64,000 bases of DNA from Actinomycetota bacterium (GTDB lineage Bacteria > Actinomycetota > Thermoleophilia > Solirubrobacterales > Solirubrobacteraceae), in the NCBI GenBank assembly GCA_005884115.1, contig VAXW01000005.1, forward strand, positions 930,001 through 994,000, read 5' to 3'. Below are positions 18,281 to 26,607 of this stretch, in pieces (the first letter of the stretch is position 1; each line of letters starts with the position of its first letter). The notes beneath the pieces are model-generated. The model saw nothing but the letters and a program-made list of their open reading frames with translations, was not told where the DNA came from and did not search any database. The translations under genes were made by a program, and so were the position numbers.

Positions 18281-18298
18281 ATATGTCTCATCCTCGTG

Positions 18299-19783
18299 AT
18301 GAACCGTCTGTTCGTCGCAACGGTCGCAGCAGCCGCCTTCTGGCTCTCAACTGGCGTCGCCGCGGGCGCGCTGTACGGGAGCGGCGACACGGGAGTCGTC
18401 ACCGTCTCCAGCGAACCAGGCAACTCCGAGGGCGAGGAGCCGCTGGCGGTGAACCCGCTCAACCCCAAGCAGCTCACGACGGTGGCCAACGTGTTCGAAC
18501 CTGACTTCCCCGCGCCTCTCAATCCGTTCATCGGCGGCGGCGGAATTCAGGACACGCGCGTCTACAGCTCCCAGGACGGCGGGCGCCACTGGCTCACGCA
18601 GAAGCTCGACCAGGGCGGACTCGGAAGGCTCGAAGTCCCGATTCCGGGAGAGAACTCAGCGCCCGAGTTCTCCAACGCGTTCAACATCGTCAACACCGAC
18701 GCCGACTCCGTCTGGGACACCCACGGCAACGCCTACTTCGAGTCCGGCGACATCCACGGCCTCTACCACCAAGGGAACGAGGTCGAGACCGTCTGGCGCT
18801 CCACCGACGCCGGCATCAGTTGGGGCCCAGATCGCGGATATACGGCGGTCAACGCGACCGAAGAACACAACGAGCTCGACAGGCCGTGGCTCGCGGTCGA
18901 CAACAGCGGCGGCCCGCATGACGGGCGGCTGTACACGACCTTCGAGACGACCCCGTTCGTGAACGAGCCGCCGCAGGTGTACGCCAAGCACTCCGACGAC
19001 CACGGCGCCACGTGGAGTCCGACCGTGCGTGTCGACGACGGCACCTACCAGACGCAGTGGAACCCGCGCGCCCGTCCCTCGGTTGGCGCCGACGGCGCGC
19101 TTTATGTGGTGTACGACCGCGCGCCTGTCACCGATACACCTTTCATCTCCTACGAAGGGCCGATCGTGCTTGTGCTCGCGCGCTCGCTCGACGGCGGCGA
19201 AACGGTCGCGCGCGCAATCGTCGACAGCGACGTCCACCGCGTCACGAGTCCCGACGAGGCCACGCCCGCCTACACCGAGATGATTCCCGCGATCGCCGCC
19301 AACCCCGCTCACGCGGGCTGGGTCGCGGTCGCGTGGCCGCAGGCGGAGGGCGCCGGAAGCTCGCGCATCCTGCTCCGCTACTCGACCGACGGCGGCGCGC
19401 ACTGGAGCTCGCGCATCGACGTAGCCGACGATCCCGCCGCGCAACTCGACCAGCACGATCACGTGACGCTCGCATGGTTCGGCGCGCGGCTGTTCGTCGG
19501 ATGGCGTGACCGCCGCTGCTGCGGCGGCAGCTTCTCCTCCAACTACCAGCAGTGGGTGCGTGTGCTCAAACGCGACAGCGCCGGCGCGCTCATACCGGGA
19601 CGCTCGATCGAGTTCTCGGACGGTTCCCAGCCGCCGACGACGGGCGGGCGCGGCCAGCTTCAGCCCGACGAGTTCCAGGGCCTGGTCGCCACAAAGCTCG
19701 GCGTTGGCCTCACCTGGTCGCAGCTCGCGGGCAGCGTCGACCACCTCTCCTTCCGGCGCGTGCCTCTGGGCGCATTCAAGTGA
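18299..19783 (+). CDS. Secreted sialidase-fold (BNR/Asp-box) protein
   Basis: 494-aa exported beta-propeller. The first 25 residues form a signal peptide (LFVATVAAAAFWLSTGVAAG). At least four Asp-box motifs (S-x-D-x-G-x-x-W type) are visible: SSQDGGRHW, RSTDAGISW, HSDDHGATW and YSTDGGAHW. These are typical of sialidase/neuraminidase-fold exo-glycosidases and related sensors. The Arg triad and Tyr/Glu needed for sialidase activity could not be confirmed, so enzymatic function is uncertain. The start may be GTG 18296 or ATG 18299. The downstream oxidoreductase overlaps its stop (GTGA), and the divergent TetR gene is the likely regulator. Confidence 0.8.
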   Translation: MNRLFVATVAAAAFWLSTGVAAGALYGSGDTGVVTVSSEPGNSEGEEPLAVNPLNPKQLTTVANVFEPDFPAPLNPFIGGGGIQDTRVYSSQDGGRHWLTQKLDQGGLGRLEVPIPGENSAPEFSNAFNIVNTDADSVWDTHGNAYFESGDIHGLYHQGNEVETVWRSTDAGISWGPDRGYTAVNATEEHNELDRPWLAVDNSGGPHDGRLYTTFETTPFVNEPPQVYAKHSDDHGATWSPTVRVDDGTYQTQWNPRARPSVGADGALYVVYDRAPVTDTPFISYEGPIVLVLARSLDGGETVARAIVDSDVHRVTSPDEATPAYTEMIPAIAANPAHAGWVAVAWPQAEGAGSSRILLRYSTDGGAHWSSRIDVADDPAAQLDQHDHVTLAWFGARLFVGWRDRRCCGGSFSSNYQQWVRVLKRDSAGALIPGRSIEFSDGSQPPTTGGRGQLQPDEFQGLVATKLGVGLTWSQLAGSVDHLSFRRVPLGAFK

Positions 19784-20766
19784 GCGCGGCGGCGACGACG
19801 AGCCCGGCGAAGCTCATGCGGGCGATCGTCGTGGAGGAGTTCGGCGGGCCAGAGGTGCTTCGGATGCGCGAGATGCCCGCGCCCGCAGCGCGTGAGGGGC
19901 TGATCCCTGTCGAGGTCCTGGCGGCGGGCATCAACTACGCCGACACCCACCAAGCCGAGAACAGCTACCACACGCCCGCCACGCTGCCGCTGATCCCGGG
20001 CGCCGAGGTCGTCGCGCGCGCACCGCATGGCGAGCGGATCGTCGCGCTGCTCCCCGCCGGCGGCGGCTATGCGGAGCGGGCGCTCGTCTCGGAGGCGCTC
20101 AGCGTGCCGGTACCCGAGGGCGTCGAGGACGCGCAGGCCCTCGCGGCGATCCTGCAGGGGCTCACGGCATGGCACCTGCTGCGCACCAGCGCGCGCATGG
20201 AGCCCGGCGAGAGCGTCGTCGTGCACGCCGCGGCCGGGGGCGTGGGGACGCTCGCGCTGCAGCTCGCAAAGCGCTGGGGCGCCGGCCGCGTGATCGCAGT
20301 AGCTTCGAGCGAGGAGAAGCGCAGCCTGGCGCTCGAGCTGGGCGCCGACGTGGCGATCGACTCCCGCGGCGAGCTCCGCCGCACGATCGAAGACGCCGCC
20401 GGCGGCCGCGTTGACATCGTGCTCGAGATGGTCGGCGGCCGCACGTTCGATGAGAGCCTGCGGGCGCTCGCGCCGTTCGGACGGCTCATCAGCTACGGGA
20501 TCGCCAGCCGCGAGATGCCCAAACCCGTGGACGTCGTCGCGCTGAACCGCCACTCCACCGGCGTGCTCGGATTTTGGCTTGCGCACTGCGTTGGCTCGCC
20601 CGAGATGTTCAAGACGCCCGCGCGCGAGCTGCTCGAGCTCATCCGCTCAGGCGAGCTGCGCGCCATAGTCGGCGGCACCTACCCACTCGCCGAGGCGCAA
20701 CGCGCGCACGAAGACCTGCGCGCCCGCCGCACAACCGGCAAGCTCGTGCTTGACCCGCGCGCGTGA
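19780..20766 (+). CDS. NADPH:quinone oxidoreductase-like zinc-less MDR protein
   Basis: About 328-aa medium-chain dehydrogenase/reductase of the quinone oxidoreductase type. The canonical opening MRAIVVEEFGGPEVL begins at ATG 19816. The frame also offers a GTG at 19780 overlapping the upstream stop as GTGA, which would add 12 residues. The Rossmann motif is HAAAGGVGTLALQLAK, followed by GADVAIDSR and DIVLEMVGG. Structural zinc cysteines are absent, as in QOR. It should reduce quinones or alpha,beta-unsaturated carbonyls with NADPH. Coupling to the sialidase-like gene is positional, without an obvious pathway link. Confidence 0.85.
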   Translation: MSAAATTSPAKLMRAIVVEEFGGPEVLRMREMPAPAAREGLIPVEVLAAGINYADTHQAENSYHTPATLPLIPGAEVVARAPHGERIVALLPAGGGYAERALVSEALSVPVPEGVEDAQALAAILQGLTAWHLLRTSARMEPGESVVVHAAAGGVGTLALQLAKRWGAGRVIAVASSEEKRSLALELGADVAIDSRGELRRTIEDAAGGRVDIVLEMVGGRTFDESLRALAPFGRLISYGIASREMPKPVDVVALNRHSTGVLGFWLAHCVGSPEMFKTPARELLELIRSGELRAIVGGTYPLAEAQRAHEDLRARRTTGKLVLDPRA

Positions 20767-20891
20767 GCGAGAGTCGATGACGTCCCACGGCCGCGCAAGC
20801 CGCTCACCGCTTGCGACCCTGCGTCCGCCACGGCGACAGCAAGTGCCCCCGGCGCGCCAGCGGCCAGCGCTAGACTGCCGTTCTGCCGCGT

Positions 20892-20965
20892 GGTGGGCGT
20901 AGCTCAGCTGGTAGAGCTCCTGGTTGTGGTCCAGGCGGTCGGGGGTTCGAATCCCCTCGCTCACC
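20892..20965 (+). tRNA. tRNA-His (GTG anticodon)
   Basis: Cloverleaf is readable. Acceptor GTGGGCG (20893-20899) pairs with CGCTCAC (20958-20964). The D-arm is GCTCAGCTGGTAGAGC, the anticodon arm CTGGTTGTGGTCCAG gives anticodon GTG, and the T-arm is GGGGGTTCGAATCCCCT. An extra G at -1 (20892) faces discriminator C73 (20965), the hallmark of tRNA-His. CCA is not encoded (CCT follows). Confidence 0.97.
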
Positions 20966-21093
20966 CTGTTGTGATGTGTCCGAGATGTCCTGACACATCA
21001 CAGGTGTGTGGCGGCACCACACACCCTCGCTCACCCTGTGTGACCTGTCCGAGGTGTCCTGACCATATGACAGCGTGTGGTGGCACCACACAC
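20954..21093 (+). repeat. Two 70-bp tandem units that include the tRNA-His 3' end
   Basis: CCCTCGCTCACCCTGT at 20954, the end of tRNA-His, recurs at 21024, exactly 70 bp later, with the following sequence repeated imperfectly to about 21093. Unit 1 carries an 11-bp perfect hairpin (20970-20980 with 20992-21002) and a 9-bp hairpin GGTGTGTGG/CCACACACC (21003-21011 with 21017-21025). Unit 2 keeps the second hairpin in shorter form (GTGTGG/CCACAC, 21075-21091) while the first is degraded. The hairpins lie just after the tRNA and could end or process its transcript. Confidence 0.8.
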
Positions 21094-21341
21094 CTCCCCT
21101 CAGCGCCGGGGCATGTCGCACGCGCGCGGAGATGGTGAGCCCGCCGCCGCTTGGCGGGCGTAACGTCAGCAAGGCGATGACCGGCTTAGGCTACCGCGAC
21201 GCTGGCCGCTTCGACCAGCAGCGGTTGGTAGTCTCGCGGCAACGGAACAGCGGCGGCGGTCCTGTGTCTGCGGTCGTGTCGGGTGCAGCGTTTGGGACTC
21301 GCCGAGCTGTAGAGGATGGACAAAGACTGGGGGTATCCAGG
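21094..21341. other. Leader region before beta-propeller gene
   Basis: About 248 bp between the repeat units and the next start codon. It is GC-rich with no convincing ORF or strong hairpin. It presumably contains the promoter of the beta-propeller operon; no confident -35/-10 pair was found. Confidence 0.35.
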
Positions 21342-22505
21342 ATGGGTAGAAACCTCGCGCCAAGCAGGGCCATGGGCATCGCGGCCCTCTGCGGCTTTCT
21401 TCTGATGGCATCGAGCGGCACGGCTGCATTTGGCTCGCCCCGAGCGGTCTACGTGCAGACGAACTCCGCTCCAAACTACGTTCTCGCGTTCGACCGTAAC
21501 TCCGACGGCACGTTGGGAGGGGCCATCCGCTACGCGACTGGCGGGAACGGGAAACCGACAGCGAACCCGCCGTTGGGGATTCCCTTCCTCGACAGCGCGG
21601 GGTCAGTGGTACTCAGCGACGACGGGCGCTTCCTGTTCGTTGTGAACGCGGGTGACAACTCCGTCACGTCGTTCCGGGTGGGGCCCGGCGGCCTCCAGCG
21701 GGAGGACAACGTGAATACGGACGGTTCGCGCCCGATCAGCGCGACGAGCCACGGCAAGCTGCTCTACGTCCTCAACTCTGAAGCCACGCAAGCGAGTATC
21801 ACCGGCTTCCGAGTCGGCGCGGACGGCACTCTCATCCAGATCGCGCACCAGTCCACCAGCCAGCCGAATGGCGGCATGCCGGCACAGATCCAGTTTGACG
21901 CGAGCGGAGACTGGCTGACGGTCAGCGAGCGCAACGGAGGCGCCATCGGACAGATCGATGTGTTCGCTGTGGACAAGAACGGCGTTGCGGGTGCACCTTC
22001 GGCTAGCCCGTCATCCGACAACGGCCCATTCGGGATCGCGTTCACACATCAGGATCTGATGATCGTCTCGAACGAGCACTTCCCGGACGTGTTTGCTCCC
22101 GGGCCGCTCCTCAGCACCGTCTCCTCCTACGCATTCTCGGATGGGTCGATCGCGGCGATCGACACCGAGCTTGCAAATGCGGGCGGCGCGTGTTGGAACG
22201 TGATCACCAACGACGACAAGTACGTCCTGGTCACGAGCCCGTTCACGGGGAATATCAACAGCTTCGCGATTGGTAAGCATGGGAAGCTCATACCCGTCAA
22301 CGAAAGCTCTGTCGTGGCGACGGCCTCGGGCGCTACGCTCGACGAGGCACTAAGTCGGGACAGCCACCATCTGTACGTTCTCGACAGCGCCGGCTTCGTC
22401 TCGTCGGTTGTCGACGAGTACGCGGTTAACAAGGACGGCACCGTCACGCTCGTGGGCTCGACGGCCGCCTTCGAGGGGTCCGCGTCCGGCGCGGCTGCGT
22501 GGTAG
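21342..22505 (+). CDS. Secreted seven-bladed beta-propeller (lactonase-like)
   Basis: 387-aa exported protein of the 6-phosphogluconolactonase-like/YVTN-type propeller group. The signal peptide ends around SSGTAAFGSP. Blades are marked by recurring strands such as AVYVQTNSAPNYVLAFDRNSDGTL, GRFLFVVNAGDNSVTSFRV, GKLLYVLNSEATQASITGFRVGADGTL, HLYVLDSAGF and VVDEYAVNKDGTV. Catalytic residues of true lactonases were not identified, so a binding or structural role is also possible. The start is uncertain between ATG 21342 and 21372. Its stop overlaps the FHA-amidohydrolase start region, so it is probably the first gene of that chain. Confidence 0.8.
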   Translation: MGRNLAPSRAMGIAALCGFLLMASSGTAAFGSPRAVYVQTNSAPNYVLAFDRNSDGTLGGAIRYATGGNGKPTANPPLGIPFLDSAGSVVLSDDGRFLFVVNAGDNSVTSFRVGPGGLQREDNVNTDGSRPISATSHGKLLYVLNSEATQASITGFRVGADGTLIQIAHQSTSQPNGGMPAQIQFDASGDWLTVSERNGGAIGQIDVFAVDKNGVAGAPSASPSSDNGPFGIAFTHQDLMIVSNEHFPDVFAPGPLLSTVSSYAFSDGSIAAIDTELANAGGACWNVITNDDKYVLVTSPFTGNINSFAIGKHGKLIPVNESSVVATASGATLDEALSRDSHHLYVLDSAGFVSSVVDEYAVNKDGTVTLVGSTAAFEGSASGAAAW

Positions 22506-24136
22506 AAGCATCCGGTCTCAGTGGGGGCTCGCCTGTGCGGGCCTCCACCGACCTCCTCCGCGCGACGGGGGGCCCGGCGGCGGGCCTCGAGCTGGAGATC
22601 GACGATGCATTGCTGCTTGGAAGGACCATCGCCGCCAGCGAGCGAATAGCGGTCGACCCCGAGCTCTCCAGGCGACACGCCGAGATACTGCGTGAGCGCG
22701 ACGGCAGCCTCGTCATCCAAGATCTCGGGTCGCTCAACGGAACCTGGGTCAACGGCGCCCGGGCCGAACGGCAGGTGCTGAAGGCGGGCGACCGCATCAA
22801 GGTTGGGGCAACGACGTTCGAGCTCGTCCGCGCCGTTGCGCGCAGCCGTCTCTACGACGATGAGCTTCTGCATCCCTGGTACGAGCACGCAGTGAAGAGC
22901 CTCGCGGCCGGACCCGAGCTCCTCGATTTCCACACGCACACCGGCTTCAACGACCCCGACGGCTTCAGGTTCTCGCCCGACCAGCTGATCGCGACGCTCG
23001 CGGCGGCGGAAGCGCGTGGCGTGGTGATTCCGATGCATGAGCCCGACGGCTACCCGCAGGCCAACGACCGCGTGATCGCCGAGGCCGCGGCGTCAGACGG
23101 GCGTCTCGTGGCCTTCTGCCGCCTGGACCCCAAGAGCAGGCCCGTCCCGGAGGCCGAAAGATGCGTCGCCGGGGGCGCCTGCGGGATCAAGCTTCACCCG
23201 CGCGCCGAGGAGTTCCAGCTCTCCGATCCTGAGGTCGAGCCGATCTTCGCACTCGCCCATGAGACGCGCCTGCCGATACTGATCCACGCTGGCCGTGGTA
23301 TCCCGACCCTCGCGCAGGACGCTGTCGCGCTGGCCGAGCGCTATCCAGCGGCTCCGATCGTGCTCGCACATGGGGCGATCTGTGACCTCAACTGGCTCTG
23401 GCGCGTGGTGCCGCGACACCGGAATCTCTTCATCGACACCGCCTGGTGGCACCCTGATGACCTGGCGGCGGTGTTCGCGCTGATCCCGCCCGGCCAGCTC
23501 CTCTTCGGAAGCGACCTGCCCTACTTCACCCCCTTCATGTCGGCGACGATGGCAGTGCGCTTCGGGCTCCAGGCGGGGCTTTCGGTTGGACAGCTTGGGG
23601 GGATCCTCGGCGCGCAGTCGCAGCGACTCCTGAATCGCGAGGAGCCGCTAGACCTCGGCCCCCCACCGGGCCCCGAAAGGCTCGGCTATAGCATCTTGCT
23701 CGAGCGCCTTACATCGCTTCTCGTCCTCGCGGTTGGCCGCATGCTGATGGGCAGAACGGGCTACGAGCCGCTCGCGCTTTCCCGGCTCGCGTGCAACGTC
23801 GGCTCCGACGATGCGCCCGAGTCCGGCGCCTGCCGCAACGTGCTCGCGCTGCTCGAGGGGCAGGAGGCGTTCGCGCGGGCGCACCCGCGCGACGGTCCTC
23901 CGCTTGCCTCAGGCATCCGCGCGATCATGCTCGCCGCCTGCATCTCGCGGACCCCAGACGTCCCGCTCCCTGACGTGGCCGATCTAATCCTGGGCAAGGA
24001 GCTGCAAGCCGAGGCGGCAGCGGGACACCGGTCGTTCGCCGAGACGCGGCTTCGTCACGTCCCGCGCGAGGTTCGTCCGGATCTACGCCGATCGTCTGCC
24101 GCCGACCACCTGCTAATCGATCCGAGCGACGAGTGA
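22499..24136 (+). CDS. FHA domain fused to amidohydrolase (TIM-barrel metal hydrolase)
   Basis: 545 aa. Residues 20-110 are a forkhead-associated domain with the phosphothreonine-binding set: GR at 41-42, SRRH at 57-60 and LGSLNGTWVN at 76-85. Residues 142-390 are an amidohydrolase-2-type barrel: metal HxH in DFHTHTGF (His145, His147), GIKLHPR, ILIHAGRG, IVLAHG and FGSDLPY. The last roughly 150 residues (LGYSILLERLTSLL onwards) are a helical region I cannot assign. The enzyme substrate is unknown; the FHA part suggests docking to a Thr-phosphorylated partner, and a Ser/Thr kinase is encoded 6 kb away. GTG 22499 overlaps the previous stop; GTG 22532 is an alternative start. The next gene overlaps by 4 nt. 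Confidence 0.85.
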   Translation: MVEASGLSGGSPVRASTDLLRATGGPAAGLELEIDDALLLGRTIAASERIAVDPELSRRHAEILRERDGSLVIQDLGSLNGTWVNGARAERQVLKAGDRIKVGATTFELVRAVARSRLYDDELLHPWYEHAVKSLAAGPELLDFHTHTGFNDPDGFRFSPDQLIATLAAAEARGVVIPMHEPDGYPQANDRVIAEAAASDGRLVAFCRLDPKSRPVPEAERCVAGGACGIKLHPRAEEFQLSDPEVEPIFALAHETRLPILIHAGRGIPTLAQDAVALAERYPAAPIVLAHGAICDLNWLWRVVPRHRNLFIDTAWWHPDDLAAVFALIPPGQLLFGSDLPYFTPFMSATMAVRFGLQAGLSVGQLGGILGAQSQRLLNREEPLDLGPPPGPERLGYSILLERLTSLLVLAVGRMLMGRTGYEPLALSRLACNVGSDDAPESGACRNVLALLEGQEAFARAHPRDGPPLASGIRAIMLAACISRTPDVPLPDVADLILGKELQAEAAAGHRSFAETRLRHVPREVRPDLRRSSAADHLLIDPSDE

Positions 24137-24636
24137 ATCAAGTAGACTCGAGCCAGTCTCGGCCGGGGAGGATGACGCCGACGTCCAGGCAGATCGATAC
24201 CGAATCGGAGCTTGCCAGCCTCGCCCTGTTTGCCGACCTCAATCCCGCACAGCTCGAGGAGGTCGGCCAGGTATTCGAGGAGCAGTGGTTTCAGCCGGGC
24301 GAGCGAGCGCAGCGCCAAGGCTTCGCCGGCACCGGGTTCCACGTAATCCTGGCCGGCGAAGCGGAGTGGCGCGTGGACGGCCGCGTTGCCGACCGCACCG
24401 CAACGAAGCTGTTCGGCACGAAGCCGCTGATGCTCAAGCGCGGCGACTGGTTCGGGGAGCTCTCGATCCTTTTCGACGAACCTTCGATCTCGGATGTCGT
24501 CGCCGCGACGCCGCTGCAGTGTCTGATTCTGCCCGCGCACGAATTCTCGCCGTTCCTGCTGAGCTACCCGGTCGTGATGTACCGTCTTCTGCTCGGTGAG
24601 GCGCGCCGCCTCCGCGATCCGCAACGCTGGCGTTGA
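24133..24636 (+). CDS. Cyclic-nucleotide-binding-fold protein with altered ligand pocket
   Basis: 167 aa, a single CNB/CAP-like beta-barrel with no DNA-binding domain. LFADLNPAQLEEVGQVFEE is the usual opening helix, FQPGERAQRQG and FHVILAGEAEW are barrel strands. The phosphate-binding cassette reads FGELSILFDEPSISDVVA. The cassette Glu is present, but the Arg that normally binds the cyclic phosphate (EP-R-x) is Ser, so cAMP binding is doubtful. The start GTG overlaps the upstream stop (GTGA) and its stop overlaps the next gene (TTGA). In other bacteria CNB domains occur fused to thioredoxin-reductase-like flavoproteins; here the pair looks split into adjacent genes. Confidence 0.82.
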   Translation: MNQVDSSQSRPGRMTPTSRQIDTESELASLALFADLNPAQLEEVGQVFEEQWFQPGERAQRQGFAGTGFHVILAGEAEWRVDGRVADRTATKLFGTKPLMLKRGDWFGELSILFDEPSISDVVAATPLQCLILPAHEFSPFLLSYPVVMYRLLLGEARRLRDPQRWR

Positions 24637-26141
24637 GCGCCGAGCAGCCTTTTCCACCAGGTGCGTACCCGGTCGTGGTCGTAGGAACCGGCCCGGGCGG
24701 GCTCCAACTCTCCTACCACTTGACGCGGATCGGGGTCCGGCACGCCTTGATCTCCGAAGACGATGGGCCCGGCGGGATGTTCAGGCGGTTTCCGCTGTTT
24801 CACCGGCTCAACACCTCCTCCCGCCGCTTCGCCGTTGTTCCTCGCGACTCGGATGCCTTCTACCGTTTTGACTGGAACAGTCTGTTCGCGGAGCGCCCTG
24901 ATGAGCGCGCGCTAGTGCCAGAGTTCATGGACGGCGAGCACTACTTTCCGCGACGCTCTGAGATGGCACAGGCCCTCGAGACGTTCGCTCTACGTGCCGG
25001 CGTGGAAGCCCGCTACGGGTGTCGCTGGGAGTCAACGAACCGCGCCGACGACGGCTTCGTGCTCGTCACCAGCGATGGCGAGTATCGGTGCACGTTCGCC
25101 GTGTTTGCGGTAGGGATGGCGGATCCGTGGCGGCCGCCGACCCCCGGCCTCGAGCTGGTCCCGCATTACGACGACCTCCGCGGAAGGACTGCCGACTCCT
25201 TCGCCGACCAGCGGATCTTCATCGTCGGCAAGCGCAACTCGGCGTTCGAGCTCGCCGACGCGCTCCTGCCATGGGCAGCTCAGCTCATCCTCGGCTCGCC
25301 GCACCACGTGCGACCCTCGATCATCACCGGCGTTCCAACGCCGCCCAGGGCTCGCTATCTCGAGGTCCTCGAGGACCACTGCTTCGGCGGTGGCAGCTTC
25401 GTCGTCGATTGCGCGATCGAGCGCGTCGAGCGCTGTGGCGAGGGCTGGCGCGTCCACACGCAGGGGACGGTCACACCGGGAGAGATGGTCTTCGAGGTCG
25501 ATGAGGTGATCGCAACGACCGGCTTCGGAACCCCGCTCGGCGACCTGCGCACGCTCGGAGTCGACACCTTTTACAAGGACCGTCTGCCGACGCAAACTGC
25601 GTACTGGGAGAGCACCAGCGTGCCAGGAATCTTCTTCGCCGGGGCCGCGACGCAGGGTCAGGCGGGGATGCGCAAGTACGGGTTTCCGACCGGTTCCGCC
25701 TCGGTCGCGGGATTTCGCTACAACGCCGGCGTCCAGGCAGTGGAGATCGGACGTCGGCTCGGGATCGAGCCTTCGCGCCCGCGGATCTCGGAGGACGAGC
25801 TCATCACATATCTCCTCGGGCAGGCGACGCTCGAGGGCGCGCTCTGGCGCCAGCAGGCCCATCTCGCCAGGATCGTCACGCTCGATGCTTCCGACGGAAT
25901 CCGCGACGAAGGCATCCTGCCGCTGGCCCCCTTCCTCGACTCAAGCGGTCCACCCGCGATCGCCATCACCGTGGAGACCGACACCGAGGATACGATCCGA
26001 CCGGCTGCGTACATCCGGCGCGACGGGCGTGTCACGGAGAACCTTCTGCCGCCCGGCTTCATGCACGACTTCCGCACCTCGGAGCACCGCGCGGCGCTCG
26101 AGGGGCTGCTCAAGGGACTGGTAAGGGAGCGTGTTTCATGA
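24633..26141 (+). CDS. FAD/NAD(P)-binding oxidoreductase
   Basis: 502-aa flavoprotein. The N-terminal FAD motif is VVVVGTGPGGLQLSYHL. A second dinucleotide motif occurs at RIFIVGKRNSAFELADALL (GKRNSA in place of GxGxxA). The FAD-contacting IFFAGAATQGQAG is near 340. The layout is that of flavin monooxygenase/thioredoxin-reductase-like proteins, but no redox CxxC is visible, which argues against disulfide reductase activity. The C-terminal 100 residues (from LLGQATLEGALW) are an extra domain. The start is TTG overlapping the previous stop by 4 nt; the end overlaps the CoA-binding gene by 4 nt (ATGA). Substrate unknown; co-translation suggests a complex with its neighbours. Confidence 0.82.
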   Translation: MSAEQPFPPGAYPVVVVGTGPGGLQLSYHLTRIGVRHALISEDDGPGGMFRRFPLFHRLNTSSRRFAVVPRDSDAFYRFDWNSLFAERPDERALVPEFMDGEHYFPRRSEMAQALETFALRAGVEARYGCRWESTNRADDGFVLVTSDGEYRCTFAVFAVGMADPWRPPTPGLELVPHYDDLRGRTADSFADQRIFIVGKRNSAFELADALLPWAAQLILGSPHHVRPSIITGVPTPPRARYLEVLEDHCFGGGSFVVDCAIERVERCGEGWRVHTQGTVTPGEMVFEVDEVIATTGFGTPLGDLRTLGVDTFYKDRLPTQTAYWESTSVPGIFFAGAATQGQAGMRKYGFPTGSASVAGFRYNAGVQAVEIGRRLGIEPSRPRISEDELITYLLGQATLEGALWRQQAHLARIVTLDASDGIRDEGILPLAPFLDSSGPPAIAITVETDTEDTIRPAAYIRRDGRVTENLLPPGFMHDFRTSEHRAALEGLLKGLVRERVS

Positions 26142-26605
26142 TCGAGCTCTCCGACGAGAGCCTTCGCCGTGTCTATAAGGAGACCTCGACGATCGCCGTC
26201 GTGGGGTGCTCGAGCAGCTGGCCGAAGCCGGGAGCGGTTGTTCCCGCCTACATACAGAGCTGCGGCTACCGGATCGTGCCGGTGAATCCTTTTGAGGAGG
26301 AGATCCTCGGGGAGAGATGCGTCGCGTCGCTGTCCGCACTAACCGTCCCGATCGATGTCGTCAACGTTTTCCGTCCGGCTGAGGAGGCGCCGGCGATAGC
26401 GCTTGACGCGGTCGATGCCGGGGCACGGTGCCTGTGGATCCAGACGGGGATTGTCTCTGATGAGGCCCGCCGGATCGCCTGTGACGCCGGGCTGTTGTTC
26501 GTCGAGGACCGTTGTATCGGCATCACGCACGGCCAGCTCGGCCTTGGCACCGGCGTCGCTGCATGGAAGGCGGCTATGGAGCAGCGCAGCATGCAAAGCA
26601 GCTAG
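26138..26605 (+). CDS. CoA-binding domain protein (YccU-like)
   Basis: 155-aa single-domain Rossmann protein of the CoA_binding family: TIAVVGCSSSWPKPG, GYRIVPVNPFEEEILGE, VDVVNVF-type strand IDVVNVFRPAEEAP, CLWIQTGIVSDEA and the late CIGITHGQL. Members bind CoA or related nucleotides, and most have no assigned reaction. It is the last gene of the overlapping chain (ATGA with the flavoprotein). It ends 2 bp from the convergent cyclase gene, so readthrough antisense is possible. Confidence 0.87.
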   Translation: MIELSDESLRRVYKETSTIAVVGCSSSWPKPGAVVPAYIQSCGYRIVPVNPFEEEILGERCVASLSALTVPIDVVNVFRPAEEAPAIALDAVDAGARCLWIQTGIVSDEARRIACDAGLLFVEDRCIGITHGQLGLGTGVAAWKAAMEQRSMQSS

Positions 26606-26607
26606 CT

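Noticed and set aside
20870..21172. Minus-strand frame across tRNA-His and the 70-bp repeats
   Set aside because: It is antisense to a clear tRNA and its periodicity comes from the DNA repeats; such frames are recurrent false genes.
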